A stretch of 37,452 nucleotides of DNA from JBHHZJ01 sp046758005 (GCA_046758005.1 JBHHZJ010000025.1:1-37452), one strand, 5' to 3'; positions 16,363 through 25,134 are shown, numbered from the stretch's first letter. Program-made: numbers and translations. Notes: generated from the letters alone by a model not told the origin.

Positions 16363-16499
16363 CGTTCACTCTCCCAAGAACGTCGGAGGCGCGCCTCAGC
16401 CCGCACCTCGGCACGCGGGATCCCGGCCGGCGCGCAGCGGCGCGGTTTGCCGGATGAACCTATGGAAACGGGGCCGGACTTAGCCGGCTGCGGGGGCAT

Positions 16500-16527
16500 G
16501 TTTTAGTCGCCGCAAAAGGGCCGTCAA
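16500..16527 (-). promoter_or_regulatory. Promoter of metK-trmB
   Basis: Minus-strand TTGACG (16522-16527), 16-bp spacer, TAAAAC (16500-16505). The -35 box is near consensus; the -10 box is weaker. It lies about 138 bp before the metK TTG, leaving a GC-rich leader with a small GCCGG/CCGGC hairpin. Confidence 0.5.
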
Positions 16528-16596
16528 GGAGTTTATCGGCCCGGCGCCGGCACGTTTCGGCGCGCCGGCCGTGCAAGCGCTTACATGCGGGCCCGG

Positions 16597-17052
16597 CTAA
16601 ACATCCTTTGCCGCCGCGTTGCCCAGGGCCTTGGTCATTTCGAACAGACGCTTGCGCACATGGGCATCCTTGATCCGGTAGTACGCCCGCACCAGCTCCA
16701 GCGTCTCGCGCTTGGCCATGGGGTCCGGTTCGAAGCTCGGCCGTTCCTCCGCCATGCCGCGGCGTTGCGCCGGGGAGCTGTCCGCCACCGTGGAGGGCAT
16801 GTCGTCGAAGAAGAAGCTGACCGGCACCTCGAGGACCCGAGACAGGTCGTAAAGCCGGCTCGATCCGATTCGGTTCGCTCCGCGTTCGTACTTCTGCACC
16901 TGTTGAAACGTCAGCCCGATGGCCTCTCCCAGCCTCTCCTGACTCATCCCCAGCAGCGTTCGCCGCAGTCGCACCCGCGAGCCGACGTGCACGTCGACCG
17001 GATTGGGCTTGCCGGGCCCGCGTTTTTGAACCGCTTCGCCTCGGTGTGCCAT
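16597..17052 (-). CDS. phrR: XRE-family regulator, PhrR-like
   Basis: 151 residues. Residues about 20-75 form a Cro/CI-type helix-turn-helix (VGSRVRLRRTLLGMSQERLGEAIGL, then TFQQVQKYERGANRI), and the rest is a helical tail with VRAYYRIKDAHVRKRLFEM. It is a cytoplasmic DNA-binding protein; targets unknown. The location between lnt and metK is that of PhrR, the low-pH-induced regulator downstream of actA (lnt) in Sinorhizobium, so the symbol is given by family and synteny. The ATG at 17052 has AAGGA 10 bases upstream. It is separated from lnt by 109 bp and from metK by 234 bp with its own promoter. Confidence 0.8.
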   Translation of the reverse strand: MAHRGEAVQKRGPGKPNPVDVHVGSRVRLRRTLLGMSQERLGEAIGLTFQQVQKYERGANRIGSSRLYDLSRVLEVPVSFFFDDMPSTVADSSPAQRRGMAEERPSFEPDPMAKRETLELVRAYYRIKDAHVRKRLFEMTKALGNAAAKDV

Positions 17053-17161
17053 GGTAGCAGGTTCCTTATTTGTGATTGGTTTGTTTCATCCGCCGGCAGG
17101 CGCACGGACATACGCCCGCATGCGCATAGCAGGACTTTAACAACCTGCGAAGGCTATTACC

Positions 17162-18763
17162 TTACGGGGAAAAACGGCGCAATATCAAAGTGTACAGGCC
17201 GACGCCCAGGAGCAGCAGGAGAACCGCCCAGTTCCCCATCCGTGCATACGGCGTTAATCCGGACAGAGGCCGCGGCAACGGCACGTCCAGCACGCCGACC
17301 TCGTTCAGGCCGAGGCGGCCCCACATCCGGCCGTAGCCGTCGATGAGCGCGGTGACGCCCGAATTGGCGACGCGCACGAGCGCCAGCCCTTCCTCGACGG
17401 CGCGCAGGCGCGCGCCGGCCAAATGCTGATACGGCCCGGAGCTGGTGCCGAACCAGGCGTCGTTGGTGATGTTGAGCAGCCAGGCCGGGCGCGCGTCGGG
17501 GGGGCTCACCCGGCCGGGAAAGATCGCCTCGTAACAGATGAGCGGGCTGGCCGGCGGCAGGCCCGGCAGGTTCAGGTTTACGGGGCCGGGGCCGGGGCTG
17601 AAGTCGATCCTGCCCGGGGTCAGCTTGTCCAGGCCGAGCAAACCGCGCAGCGGGACGTACTCGCCGAACGGCACCAAGTGGTGCTTGTCATAGGTCGCGA
17701 CGACCTTGCCGCGGCCGTCGAGCGCGAACAGGCTGTTCCAAACCTTGCGGGCGCCGGCCGGCCCGGCGCCGCGCGGCGCGCCGGTGATCAGCAAGCCCCC
17801 CGGCGGCACGACCCGGGCGAGGAAGCTGCGCACGTCCGGCTCCTCGTTCAACAGGTACGGGACCGCCGTCTCCGGCCAGATCACGTGGCTGATGCGTTCG
17901 AACCCGGGGCCCACGCTCAGCCGCATCTGCCGTTCGACGTGCTCCTGGCGCAGTTCGCCCCGCCATTTCTGGGACTGGTCGATGCTGGCCTGGACCAGAC
18001 GCAAGCGCACGCCCTGGACCACGTCCTCCCCCGGGGCCGGCGCGGCCGCCAGGCGCACGGTCCCCCCCGCCCAGGCGAGCGCGGGAAGCAGCAGCATCGC
18101 GCCGGCGAAGATCCGGTGCCGCCGCGGGGCCGGGCCGCCGATGCCCGGCGCGGCCAGCACCGCCGGGGCGGCGGCGGCCAGCACCGTCATGAGCGACAGG
18201 CCCCAGACCCCGGTCGCCGCAGCCAACTGGATCACGGCCGGAGAGAAGCTCCAGACGCTTCCCATCAGGTTCCAGGGAAAGCCCGTCAGCACCCAGGAAC
18301 GCAGCCACTCGACGGCGAGCCACGCCCCCGCGAGCAGCGCCACGCGCGCCGGCCCGCGCCAGCCGAGCCAGCCGACCGGCAGGAGGGCAAGCGCCGGAAA
18401 CAGCGCCAACCCGGCCGCCAAACCAACGACGGCGATCGGCATGATGAAGCCGAAACGCTCGGCGTCGACCAGGAAGGCGATGCCCACCCAGTAGAATCCG
18501 GTCGCCATGTGGCCGAAGCCGAAGCTCCAGCCGAGCGTGAAAGCCTGGCGCGGCCGTCTTGTTCCGTCGAGCAGCCACAGCAGGCCGGCGAACGCGAGCA
18601 CGAGCAGGGGCACGAGATAGAGCGGCGCAAAGGCCGCGGTCGCGAGCACCCCGCACAGGACGGCGGCGGCGTGACGGCGCCACCCGGTCAGCGCGGCCAG
18701 GGCTCCGGCGAGCCGGGCCAAGCCCAGGCGCTCGCCCGTCGGGACCGCCGGCTCAGCCCTCAC
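17162..18763 (-). CDS. lnt: Apolipoprotein N-acyltransferase Lnt
   Basis: 533 residues, normal length. The N-terminal half (about 25-230) holds six or so membrane segments; the periplasmic nitrilase-like domain follows. The catalytic triad is visible: Glu298 in WPETAVPYL, Lys360 in YDKHHLVPFGEYVPL and Cys410 in LICYEAIFP (E. coli Glu267, Lys335, Cys387). A final membrane segment ends the protein (MGNWAVLLLLLGVGLYTLIL). It adds the third acyl chain to lipoproteins at the inner membrane. The homologue in Sinorhizobium is actA, needed for acid tolerance. The GTG start at 18763 overlaps corC by 11 bp. Confidence 0.96.
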   Translation of the reverse strand: MRAEPAVPTGERLGLARLAGALAALTGWRRHAAAVLCGVLATAAFAPLYLVPLLVLAFAGLLWLLDGTRRPRQAFTLGWSFGFGHMATGFYWVGIAFLVDAERFGFIMPIAVVGLAAGLALFPALALLPVGWLGWRGPARVALLAGAWLAVEWLRSWVLTGFPWNLMGSVWSFSPAVIQLAAATGVWGLSLMTVLAAAAPAVLAAPGIGGPAPRRHRIFAGAMLLLPALAWAGGTVRLAAAPAPGEDVVQGVRLRLVQASIDQSQKWRGELRQEHVERQMRLSVGPGFERISHVIWPETAVPYLLNEEPDVRSFLARVVPPGGLLITGAPRGAGPAGARKVWNSLFALDGRGKVVATYDKHHLVPFGEYVPLRGLLGLDKLTPGRIDFSPGPGPVNLNLPGLPPASPLICYEAIFPGRVSPPDARPAWLLNITNDAWFGTSSGPYQHLAGARLRAVEEGLALVRVANSGVTALIDGYGRMWGRLGLNEVGVLDVPLPRPLSGLTPYARMGNWAVLLLLLGVGLYTLILRRFSP

Positions 18764-19700
18764 CGCCGTCCGCCGCGGGGCTGGGCGGCAGATTGCGCAC
18801 CCGGAGCCGCTTGACGCGGCGCGGATCGGCCTCCAGGACCTCGAAACTGATGCCGGTGGCCGGATGGACGATCAGCTCGCCCCGGGTCGGCACGCGGTCC
18901 GCGAGGTAGGATACCAGCCCGCCCAGGGTGTCGATGTCCTCTTCGCGCTCCTCCGCGGCCAGAATCGGGCCGACCAGTTGCTCGAACTCTTCAATGGTCG
19001 CGCGGGCGTCGGCGATCAGCGAGCCGTCGGGACGCTCGATCAGCTTCGGACCTTCGGCCACATCGTGCTCGTCCTCGATCTCGCCGACGATCTCCTCCAC
19101 CAAGTCCTCGATGGTGATCAGGCCATCGATGCCGCCGAACTCGTCGACCACGAGCGCCATGTGCACGTGCGACAGGCGCATCTCCAGCAGCAGGTCGAGT
19201 GCGCGCATGGACGGCGCGACGATCGCCACGTCGCGCAGCATCTTGGACAGGTCGAACGGCCCCTCGTTCTTGGCGTACGGCAGCACGTCCTTGATGTGCA
19301 CCAGGCCGATCACGTTGTCGAGGTTGTCGCGGTAGACCGGCAGGCGCGAATGGCCGGCGCGGCTCATCGCCTCGATCACCTCGTCGAGCCCGGCTTCGAT
19401 GTCGAGCGAGACGATATCGGCGCGCGGCACCATGACGTCGTAGGCGGTGACGTGGCGCAGCTTGAGGATATTGCTGAGCAGGAGCTTCTCGTGGCTGCCG
19501 ATCGGCGCCACAGCCTCGTCCTCGGCGATGGTTTCCTCGATCTCGCCGATGATCTCCTCGATGGTGTCGCGCAGGGGCGACTCGCCGTTGCGCGACCGGA
19601 ACAGGGCGCGCAACTTCTGCCAGAGCCCGCCCAGCGGCGAGGCCGCGGCGCCGTTGCCGGCGCGGTTCGCGTGCCTGCTGCGGCTCGAGACCTCGCTCAT
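18753..19700 (-). CDS. corC: CBS-domain protein CorC/HlyC family
   Basis: 315 residues without membrane segments. Two CBS domains are seen (about 85-205: VTAYDVMVPRADIVSLDIE, HSRLPVYRDNLDNVIGLVHIKDVL, VDEFGGIDGLITIEDLVEEIVGEI-type), then a C-terminal CorC_HlyC/transporter-associated domain (DARATIEEFEQLVG to SFEVLEADPRRVKRLRV). The family is linked to magnesium/cobalt efflux and to membrane association with lnt; it was once annotated as hemolysin. The ATG at 19700 overlaps the ybeY stop as ATGA. The order ybeY-corC-lnt is widely conserved. Confidence 0.92.
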   Translation of the reverse strand: MSEVSSRSRHANRAGNGAAASPLGGLWQKLRALFRSRNGESPLRDTIEEIIGEIEETIAEDEAVAPIGSHEKLLLSNILKLRHVTAYDVMVPRADIVSLDIEAGLDEVIEAMSRAGHSRLPVYRDNLDNVIGLVHIKDVLPYAKNEGPFDLSKMLRDVAIVAPSMRALDLLLEMRLSHVHMALVVDEFGGIDGLITIEDLVEEIVGEIEDEHDVAEGPKLIERPDGSLIADARATIEEFEQLVGPILAAEEREEDIDTLGGLVSYLADRVPTRGELIVHPATGISFEVLEADPRRVKRLRVRNLPPSPAADGGEG

Positions 19701-20245
19701 CGCTGCACGCCTGCGCTCGCGTCCCGGCCGTACGGGTCGGCGAGGCCGAGGCCGTCCAGGATCGCGGCCTCCCGCCGCTCCATGAGCTCGGCCTCTTGCT
19801 CGACCTCATGGTCGTAGCCCAGGAGATGGAGGACGCCGTGCACGACCAGGTGCGATACGTGGGCGGCCAGGCTCTTGTCCTGTTCCTCGGCCTCTCGGCG
19901 GACCGTTTCGTAGGCGAGCACGACGTCGCCCAACAGCACCGGCCCGGCGCCCGGCGCCTCGAAAGTCTCGGCGGCGGGAAACGACAGGACGTTGGTCGAC
20001 TTGTCCCGGCCCCGGTAGTCGCGGTTGAGCCGGCGCACGGTGGCGTCGTCGGCGAGCAGGAGGCTGACCTCCGCCCGCTGCGGCGGCGCGGCCTCGTCGG
20101 CCGCGCCGACCAGGGCGGCCAGGGCCGCTTGGCGGACCAGGCGCTCGGCCTCGGGCAGGCGCTCGCGCCACGCCGGCGCTCTCACCGTGACGGCGATCGT
20201 GATGGCGTTGGGATCGGTACTCGAACTGTCCGAGTCGTCGCTCAT
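19697..20245 (-). CDS. ybeY: Endoribonuclease YbeY
   Basis: 182 residues. The zinc-binding signature HGVLHLLGYDHEVEQE gives the three histidines of the H-x3-H-x5-H motif, with LNRDYRGRDKSTNVLSFP ahead of it. YbeY is a metal-dependent RNase involved in 16S 3'-end maturation and late 70S quality control. The N-terminus (MSDDSDSSSTDPN) is a short disordered lead. It starts 22 bp after phoH and its stop overlaps the corC ATG. phoH (ybeZ)-ybeY-corC is the standard cluster. Confidence 0.96.
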   Translation of the reverse strand: MSDDSDSSSTDPNAITIAVTVRAPAWRERLPEAERLVRQAALAALVGAADEAAPPQRAEVSLLLADDATVRRLNRDYRGRDKSTNVLSFPAAETFEAPGAGPVLLGDVVLAYETVRREAEEQDKSLAAHVSHLVVHGVLHLLGYDHEVEQEAELMERREAAILDGLGLADPYGRDASAGVQR

Positions 20246-20267
20246 CGTCGGATGCGGGCTTGACCGG

Positions 20268-21329
20268 TCAGGCGCCGTCCTCCGGCCCGGCGCCGCTGTC
20301 CGACCCGTGCCGGTCGCCGGCGGAACGGTCGCGCGCCTCGTAAGCGCGCACCATCCGCGTGACCAGGGAATGGCGCATCACGTCGACGTTGGTGAAGCGC
20401 ACGAAGGCGACATCGCTCATTTCGGCGAGCAGGTCGACCGCATCGCGCAGACCGGACGGCTGCCCGACCGGCAGGTCGACCTGGGACAGATCGCCGGTGA
20501 CCGCCATTCGGCTATTCTCGCCCAGCCGCGTTAAAAACATCTTCATTTGGACCGGGGTCGTGTTCTGGGCCTCGTCGAGGATGATGAAGGCATTGCTCAA
20601 CGTCCGTCCGCGCATGAAAGCGAGCGGCGCGACCTCGATCTCGCCGTTGGACAGGCGGCTCATTACCTGCTGCGCGGGCAGCATGTCGTAAAGCGCATCG
20701 TAGAGCGGGCGCAGGTACGGGTCCACCTTTTCGCGCAGGTCGCCGGGCAGGAAGCCGAGGCGCTCGCCGGCCTCCACCGCCGGACGCGACAGGATGATGC
20801 GGTCGACCCGGCCTTCCATCATGAGGGAGACCGCCATGGCCACGGCCAGGTAGGTCTTGCCGGTCCCGGCCGGGCCGGTCGCGAACACGAGCTCGTGCGT
20901 GCGCAGCGCCCGAATGTAGACCGCCTGATTGGGCGAGCGGGCCGAGACGTGGCGTTTGCGCGTGCGGATCGTCAGGTCCTCGGCGTGGATGTCGGCGACC
21001 GCGGCGGCCTCCGCCTCCGGGCTCGGCGCTTGCTGGGCCATGCGCACCGCGGCGTCGACCTCGGCGTCGCCTACCTCCAGGCCCTTGCATAGGCGCTGGT
21101 AGAGAGCCTTGAGCGCCAGGTCGGCCGCGCGCACCGCGTCGGGCGGTCCGGAAATGGCCAGCCGATTGCCGCGCGAGGCCAGGCGCACGCCGAGCTGCTG
21201 CTCGAGGCGCGCGAGGTGCTGATCGTGCTCGCCGTAAAGCAGCGGCAGGAGCCGGTTGTCGTCGAATTGCAGCAGCACGGGCTGGCCCTGGCGCGCCGAG
21301 GACCCGCCGCGCTTGGACGCCGAGGTCAC
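20268..21329 (-). CDS. ybeZ: PhoH-like ATPase (YbeZ)
   Basis: 353 residues. An N-terminal KH-like segment (about 20-110, including LEQQLGVRLASRGNRLAISG) precedes the PhoH domain, with Walker A GPAGTGKT, SRPAVEAGERLGFLPGDLREKVDPY and the Walker B motif AFIILDEAQNTT. It is a predicted RNA-associated ATPase that works with YbeY. The C-terminus is Asp/Gly-rich and probably flexible. The GTG start at 21329 overlaps the miaB stop as GTGA. Confidence 0.94.
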   Translation of the reverse strand: MTSASKRGGSSARQGQPVLLQFDDNRLLPLLYGEHDQHLARLEQQLGVRLASRGNRLAISGPPDAVRAADLALKALYQRLCKGLEVGDAEVDAAVRMAQQAPSPEAEAAAVADIHAEDLTIRTRKRHVSARSPNQAVYIRALRTHELVFATGPAGTGKTYLAVAMAVSLMMEGRVDRIILSRPAVEAGERLGFLPGDLREKVDPYLRPLYDALYDMLPAQQVMSRLSNGEIEVAPLAFMRGRTLSNAFIILDEAQNTTPVQMKMFLTRLGENSRMAVTGDLSQVDLPVGQPSGLRDAVDLLAEMSDVAFVRFTNVDVMRHSLVTRMVRAYEARDRSAGDRHGSDSGAGPEDGA

Positions 21330-22708
21330 GCGTGGGCCTCCGCGAGTTGGCCCGGTCGGGCCGCCGCCGCGGCGGCCGGCTCGCCGGCCAAGCTGTTCGG
21401 CCGAGCGGCGACGATGCGCACGTCGACGACGCGCCGCATGAGGTCGGTCGGCGTCGCGAGATGGACCGCTTGCATGTAAGGGCTGCGTCCCACGAGTTGA
21501 CCTGGCTTGCGGCCCGTGTTCTCGAGCAACACCGGCAGGGTCCGGCCGACGCAGGACCGGTTGAACGCGGCCTGGTGCTCGTCGAGCAGCGCCTGCAGGG
21601 TGGCCAAGCGCTGCGCTTTCACCTCATCCGGCACCGGGCCCTCCATGGCCGCGGCCGGCGTGCCCGGCCGCGGGCTGAACTTGAAGGAATACGCCTGGGC
21701 GAAACCCACGTCGGTGACCAGGCGCAGGGTTTCGGCGAAGTCCCGATCGGTCTCGCCGGGAAAGCCGACGATGAAGTCCGACGACAGCGCCAGGTCCGGC
21801 CGGGCGCGGCGCAGGCGCTCGACCAGGCGTCGGTAGTCGTCCGCGCCGTGCCGCCGGTTCATCGCCGCGAGGACCCGGTCGGAGCCCGACTGCACCGGCA
21901 GGTGCAGGAAAGGCATCAGCTTCGGCTCCTCGGCGTGCGCGGCGATCAACTCGTCGTCCATGTCGCGCGGGTGCGAGGTCGTGTAACGCAGCCGCTGGAG
22001 GCCCTCGATCTCCGCCAGCCGGCGGATCAGGCGGCCGAGCCCCCAGGTGCCGCCGCCCGGCGGCGCGGCGCCGTGGTAGGCGTTGACGTTCTGGCCGAGC
22101 AGCGTGATCTCGACCGCGCCCGCGCCGACCAGGCGCTCGGCCTCGGCGACCACGTCGGCGACCGGGCGCGAGTACTCCGCGCCGCGCGTATACGGCACGA
22201 CGCAGAAGGTGCAGAACTTGTCGCAGCCCTCCTGCACCGAGAGGAAGGCCGCAGCGCCCTGCGGTGCCGTCGCTTCCGGCAGGTGGTCGAACTTGGATTC
22301 CACGGGGAAGTCGGTGTCCAACACTCCGCGCCCGCGCGCCCGCGCCACGCGGGCGACGAGCTCCGGCAGGCGGTGATAGGTCTGCGGACCGAAGACCAGG
22401 TCGACCTGCGGCGCGCGGCGCAGGATCTCCTCCCCTTCCGCCTGGGCGACGCAGCCGGCGACCGCGATCACCATGCACCCCCCGGCCCGCGCGCGCGCGT
22501 CCTTGAGGGCGCGCAGGCGGCCCAGCTCCGAATAGACCTTCTCGGCCGCCTTCTCGCGGATGTGGCAGGTGTTGAGGATCACCATGTCGGCGCCCTCAGG
22601 CTCCCGGGTGGGCGCATAGCCGAGCGGCGCCAGGACGTCGGCCATGCGCGCCGAGTCGTAGACGTTCATCTGGCAGCCGTAGGTCTTGATAAAAAGTTTC
22701 TTGGCCAA
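21326..22708 (-). CDS. miaB: tRNA-i6A37 methylthiotransferase MiaB
   Basis: 460 residues. The N-terminal UPF0004 domain has Cys12, Cys48 and Cys86, which hold the auxiliary iron-sulphur cluster, and the radical-SAM motif is Cys162-x3-Cys166-x2-Cys169 in EGCDKFCTFCVVPYTRG. A TRAM domain ends at about residue 440. It methylthiolates i6A37 of tRNAs reading UNN codons, using two SAM. The start is a TTG at 22708 (MAKKLFIKTYGCQMN); no in-frame ATG or GTG fits. 124 bp separates it from olsA. It needs clusters of the kind assembled with NfuA, encoded in this window. Confidence 0.96.
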   Translation of the reverse strand: MAKKLFIKTYGCQMNVYDSARMADVLAPLGYAPTREPEGADMVILNTCHIREKAAEKVYSELGRLRALKDARARAGGCMVIAVAGCVAQAEGEEILRRAPQVDLVFGPQTYHRLPELVARVARARGRGVLDTDFPVESKFDHLPEATAPQGAAAFLSVQEGCDKFCTFCVVPYTRGAEYSRPVADVVAEAERLVGAGAVEITLLGQNVNAYHGAAPPGGGTWGLGRLIRRLAEIEGLQRLRYTTSHPRDMDDELIAAHAEEPKLMPFLHLPVQSGSDRVLAAMNRRHGADDYRRLVERLRRARPDLALSSDFIVGFPGETDRDFAETLRLVTDVGFAQAYSFKFSPRPGTPAAAMEGPVPDEVKAQRLATLQALLDEHQAAFNRSCVGRTLPVLLENTGRKPGQLVGRSPYMQAVHLATPTDLMRRVVDVRIVAARPNSLAGEPAAAAAARPGQLAEAHA

Positions 22709-22832
22709 GGTCGCGTCACCGCCGCCGCGAACGCCCCGGCCGGGAGCCGGCGCGGGGGGGCCGGCCCCGAACCAATGTACTCCGCAGCGCCGTCGTTTTC
22801 ATTCGCTCATTCGCTCCCATGCCCGCGCGCCG

Positions 22833-23717
22833 TCAGTCCGAGGCCGCTGTCGCCTCGTCCTCGGGCGGTTGCTGCCTGCGGCCGCTCACGGCCGAGGCGA
22901 CGCCGGCCGCGATCTGGCGCTGGCAATAGTCGCACACGGCCTTGCGCGTGCCGAGCTCCTCGATCGTGGCCGGCCGGTGGAATTCTACCACCGCCGTCGC
23001 CCGGCCGAGCCCCGCCGCACGCCATAGGTGGCTCGCCATTTCCATATCACCATACCAGGCGAAAAAAGGTCGTAAATAGCGGCCCATCGGCACGCCGTCG
23101 AGCCGCGTGTAGGTAATCGAAACCGGCTGCACGACGAGCGGCTCGCCGCGCAGGCGCCGCTCGGCCACGGCGAAGAGCGCGCTTTTGAACGGCAGGACCC
23201 GGTTGCCGTCGCTGCTTGTGCCCTCGGGAAACAGGATCAGGTCGTCGCCCTGCTCGAGGCGGGCAGCCATCTCGTCGCGGTGGCTGGCCGCCCTCTGGCT
23301 GCGCCGGACGACGAAGACCGTGCGCTGCAGCTTGGCCAGCAAACCGAACAGCGGCCATCGCGCCACCTCGGACTTGGCCACGAACGAGCCCCGGATCAGC
23401 GAGGCGAGGACCATGATGTCGAAATAGGAGACGTGATTGGCGACGTAAAGGGTCGGATGCGCGCGCGACTGGCGGCCGCGCCGCTCCACGCGGAAGCCCA
23501 GGATGCGGCAGCACTGGCGGTGGTACCACAGCGGCAGCGTCTTGTGCAGCGGCAGCTTGAGCGCCACCGCCACGGCCTGGACCGGCATGAGCGGCGCGGT
23601 CAGGCCGAAGTAAAGCGTCAGACGGACGACAGCCCTGAGCGGCGAGCCGAGGCCGACGTCGCCGCCGGCGATCAGGCCCGGGCCCGGTCGCAATCTAGTT
23701 CGTGCCTGGCTCGTCAC
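22833..23717 (-). CDS. olsA: Lysophospholipid/lyso-ornithine lipid acyltransferase
   Basis: 294 residues of the PlsC family. The H-x4-D motif is NHVSYFD (His95, Asp100) and the FPEGTSS motif follows (163-169); a hydrophobic N-terminal segment near residues 30-55 anchors it to the inner membrane. PlsC-type enzymes add an acyl chain to a lysolipid. The overlap by 23 bp with an OlsB-like gene, and the placement beside miaB as in Sinorhizobium, suggest OlsA, the second step of ornithine-lipid synthesis. A generic 1-acylglycerol-3-phosphate acyltransferase remains possible. The C-terminus is polar, with a CDYC near residue 265. The start is a GTG at 23717. Confidence 0.78.
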   Translation of the reverse strand: MTSQARTRLRPGPGLIAGGDVGLGSPLRAVVRLTLYFGLTAPLMPVQAVAVALKLPLHKTLPLWYHRQCCRILGFRVERRGRQSRAHPTLYVANHVSYFDIMVLASLIRGSFVAKSEVARWPLFGLLAKLQRTVFVVRRSQRAASHRDEMAARLEQGDDLILFPEGTSSDGNRVLPFKSALFAVAERRLRGEPLVVQPVSITYTRLDGVPMGRYLRPFFAWYGDMEMASHLWRAAGLGRATAVVEFHRPATIEELGTRKAVCDYCQRQIAAGVASAVSGRRQQPPEDEATAASD

Positions 23718-24510
23718 GCGTGTAATGGCGGTGGTACCGCTCGGTCACCCATTCCGTCTTCACCACCACACAGACGTCGGTCGTGCCGAAATCGTAGTCG
23801 ACGACCGCGCCCTCGCCGACGAAGGCGCCGAGCCGCAGGTATCCTTTGATGAGCGGCGGCAGCATCTGCAACGCCCGCTGCGGCGACACCGCCTCGGGCG
23901 GGATCCGGTTCATGGCGACGTAGCGGTGTGGCAGGGCCCACGGCCTGAGCGCGGGCGGCGCCAGGTGATGGTGGTAAAGGTAGGCGAGCGGCAGGGCCAG
24001 CTTCTCCGGGTTCACGCCCGGCAGACTGGCGCAGCCGAACATGAGTTCTATGTTATAGGCGAGCACGTATTCGGCGATCCCGCGCCACAGGATCTGCATG
24101 GTCGCGCCGGTGCGGTAGCGCTCGTCGATGCACGAGCGGCCGAGCTCCAGGATCTCGCCCGGGAACGCCAGCAGGGTGCCGATGTCGTACTCGTCGGACG
24201 AATAGAACTTGCCCCGCCGGGCGGCGGCCTCGCGCCGCATCAAGCGGTAGGTCCCGACGACCGCCTCGGGCTCGTTGCCGCGCTGGCTGTCGAAGACCAG
24301 CAGGTGGTCGCAGTACTCGTCGAAGGAATCGAAGTCGCGGCGCGCCGCCGCCATCTCCGGCGTCGGCTTGGCCGCCATGCCCTCGTAGAACACGCGATAA
24401 CGCAGCGCCTGGGCCGCCATCACCTCCTCGGCCGTATCGGCCACCCGCAGGTACAGGCTGCCGGTCTGGACTTCGACCAGGCGTTCGCGATTCGCTTCGA
24501 TCAAGGCCAT
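23695..24510 (-). CDS. olsB: OlsB-like N-acyltransferase (GNAT)
   Basis: 271 residues of the acyl-ACP-dependent GNAT/hemolysin-like family. The pattern QALRYRVFYEGMAA, DEYCDHLLVFD, VGTYRLMRREAA, ELGRSCIDERYRTGATMQILWRGI and FGCASLPG is that of OlsB, which transfers a 3-hydroxyacyl group from ACP to ornithine, the first step in making ornithine lipids. These phosphorus-free membrane lipids replace phospholipids in phosphate limitation in many alphaproteobacteria. The stop lies inside olsA, so the two are coupled. It starts at the ATG at 24510, 40 bp after fur/mur. Substrate assignment is inferred from family and partner gene. Confidence 0.82.
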   Translation of the reverse strand: MALIEANRERLVEVQTGSLYLRVADTAEEVMAAQALRYRVFYEGMAAKPTPEMAAARRDFDSFDEYCDHLLVFDSQRGNEPEAVVGTYRLMRREAAARRGKFYSSDEYDIGTLLAFPGEILELGRSCIDERYRTGATMQILWRGIAEYVLAYNIELMFGCASLPGVNPEKLALPLAYLYHHHLAPPALRPWALPHRYVAMNRIPPEAVSPQRALQMLPPLIKGYLRLGAFVGEGAVVDYDFGTTDVCVVVKTEWVTERYHRHYTRDEPGTN

Positions 24511-24550
24511 GACGATGTCCCCCTGTAGGCGCCGCCGCGGAGGCCGGATT

Positions 24551-25027
24551 TCAGCGGTCGGAGCGGGCCGTATCGTTGGCGTCCGTCCGGCCCTCCGCGT
24601 CGGTGCCGGTCCCGGCGTCGTCCTCGAGCCGCACTCCGTACAGCTCGAGCCGATGCCCGACGAGGCGATAACCGAGCGCCACCGCGACGTCGCGCTGGAG
24701 CCGCTCGATCTCCTCGTTGCGGAATTCTAGGACCTTTCCGGACCTCACGTCGATCAGATGGTCGTGATGCTCCTTCGGCACCTCCTCGTAGCGGGAGCGC
24801 CCCTCGCCAAAGTCATGCCGTTCCAGGATGTTGGCTTCTTCGAAGAGCTTGACGGTGCGGTAGACCGTGGCGATGGAGATGCGCGGATCCACCTTGGTGG
24901 CCCGCTGATAGACCTGCTCCACGTCAGGATGATCGTTGGACTCGGAGAGGACCCTGGCGATGACCCGCCGCTGGTCGGTCATCTTGAGGCCCTTTTGTAT
25001 GCAGAGTCGCTCGAGTTCCGAGGTCAT
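24551..25027 (-). CDS. fur: Fur-family metalloregulator (Fur/Mur)
   Basis: 158 residues. The winged helix (about 5-85) includes MTDQRRVIARVLSES and the recognition helix ISIATVYRTVKLFEEAN. The metal-binding half contains HDFGEGRSRYEEV and KEHHDHLIDVRSGKVLEF. The two C-terminal CxxC pairs of a structural zinc site are absent, as is usual in alphaproteobacterial Fur/Mur, where the effector is often manganese. The last 25 residues are polar and low in structure. Which metal it senses cannot be told from sequence. The ATG at 25027 has GGAGAG just upstream, with a TTATACT -10-like box about 27 bases ahead of it. The olsB-olsA genes follow. Confidence 0.88.
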   Translation of the reverse strand: MTSELERLCIQKGLKMTDQRRVIARVLSESNDHPDVEQVYQRATKVDPRISIATVYRTVKLFEEANILERHDFGEGRSRYEEVPKEHHDHLIDVRSGKVLEFRNEEIERLQRDVAVALGYRLVGHRLELYGVRLEDDAGTGTDAEGRTDANDTARSDR

Positions 25028-25134
25028 CTCTCCGGGGCCACGAGCCCATCGCCGACCGGGGAGTATAACCGAAAAGGCGCCGCCCGCCTATCGCCGAACC
25101 ACGCCACGCGGGTCACCCCCGGGCGCGCGAGGTG

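Noticed and set aside
16363..16596. SAM-type riboswitch before metK
   Set aside because: I could not fit the leader to any SAM riboswitch class by eye; only a small hairpin is seen. A covariance-model search would settle it.
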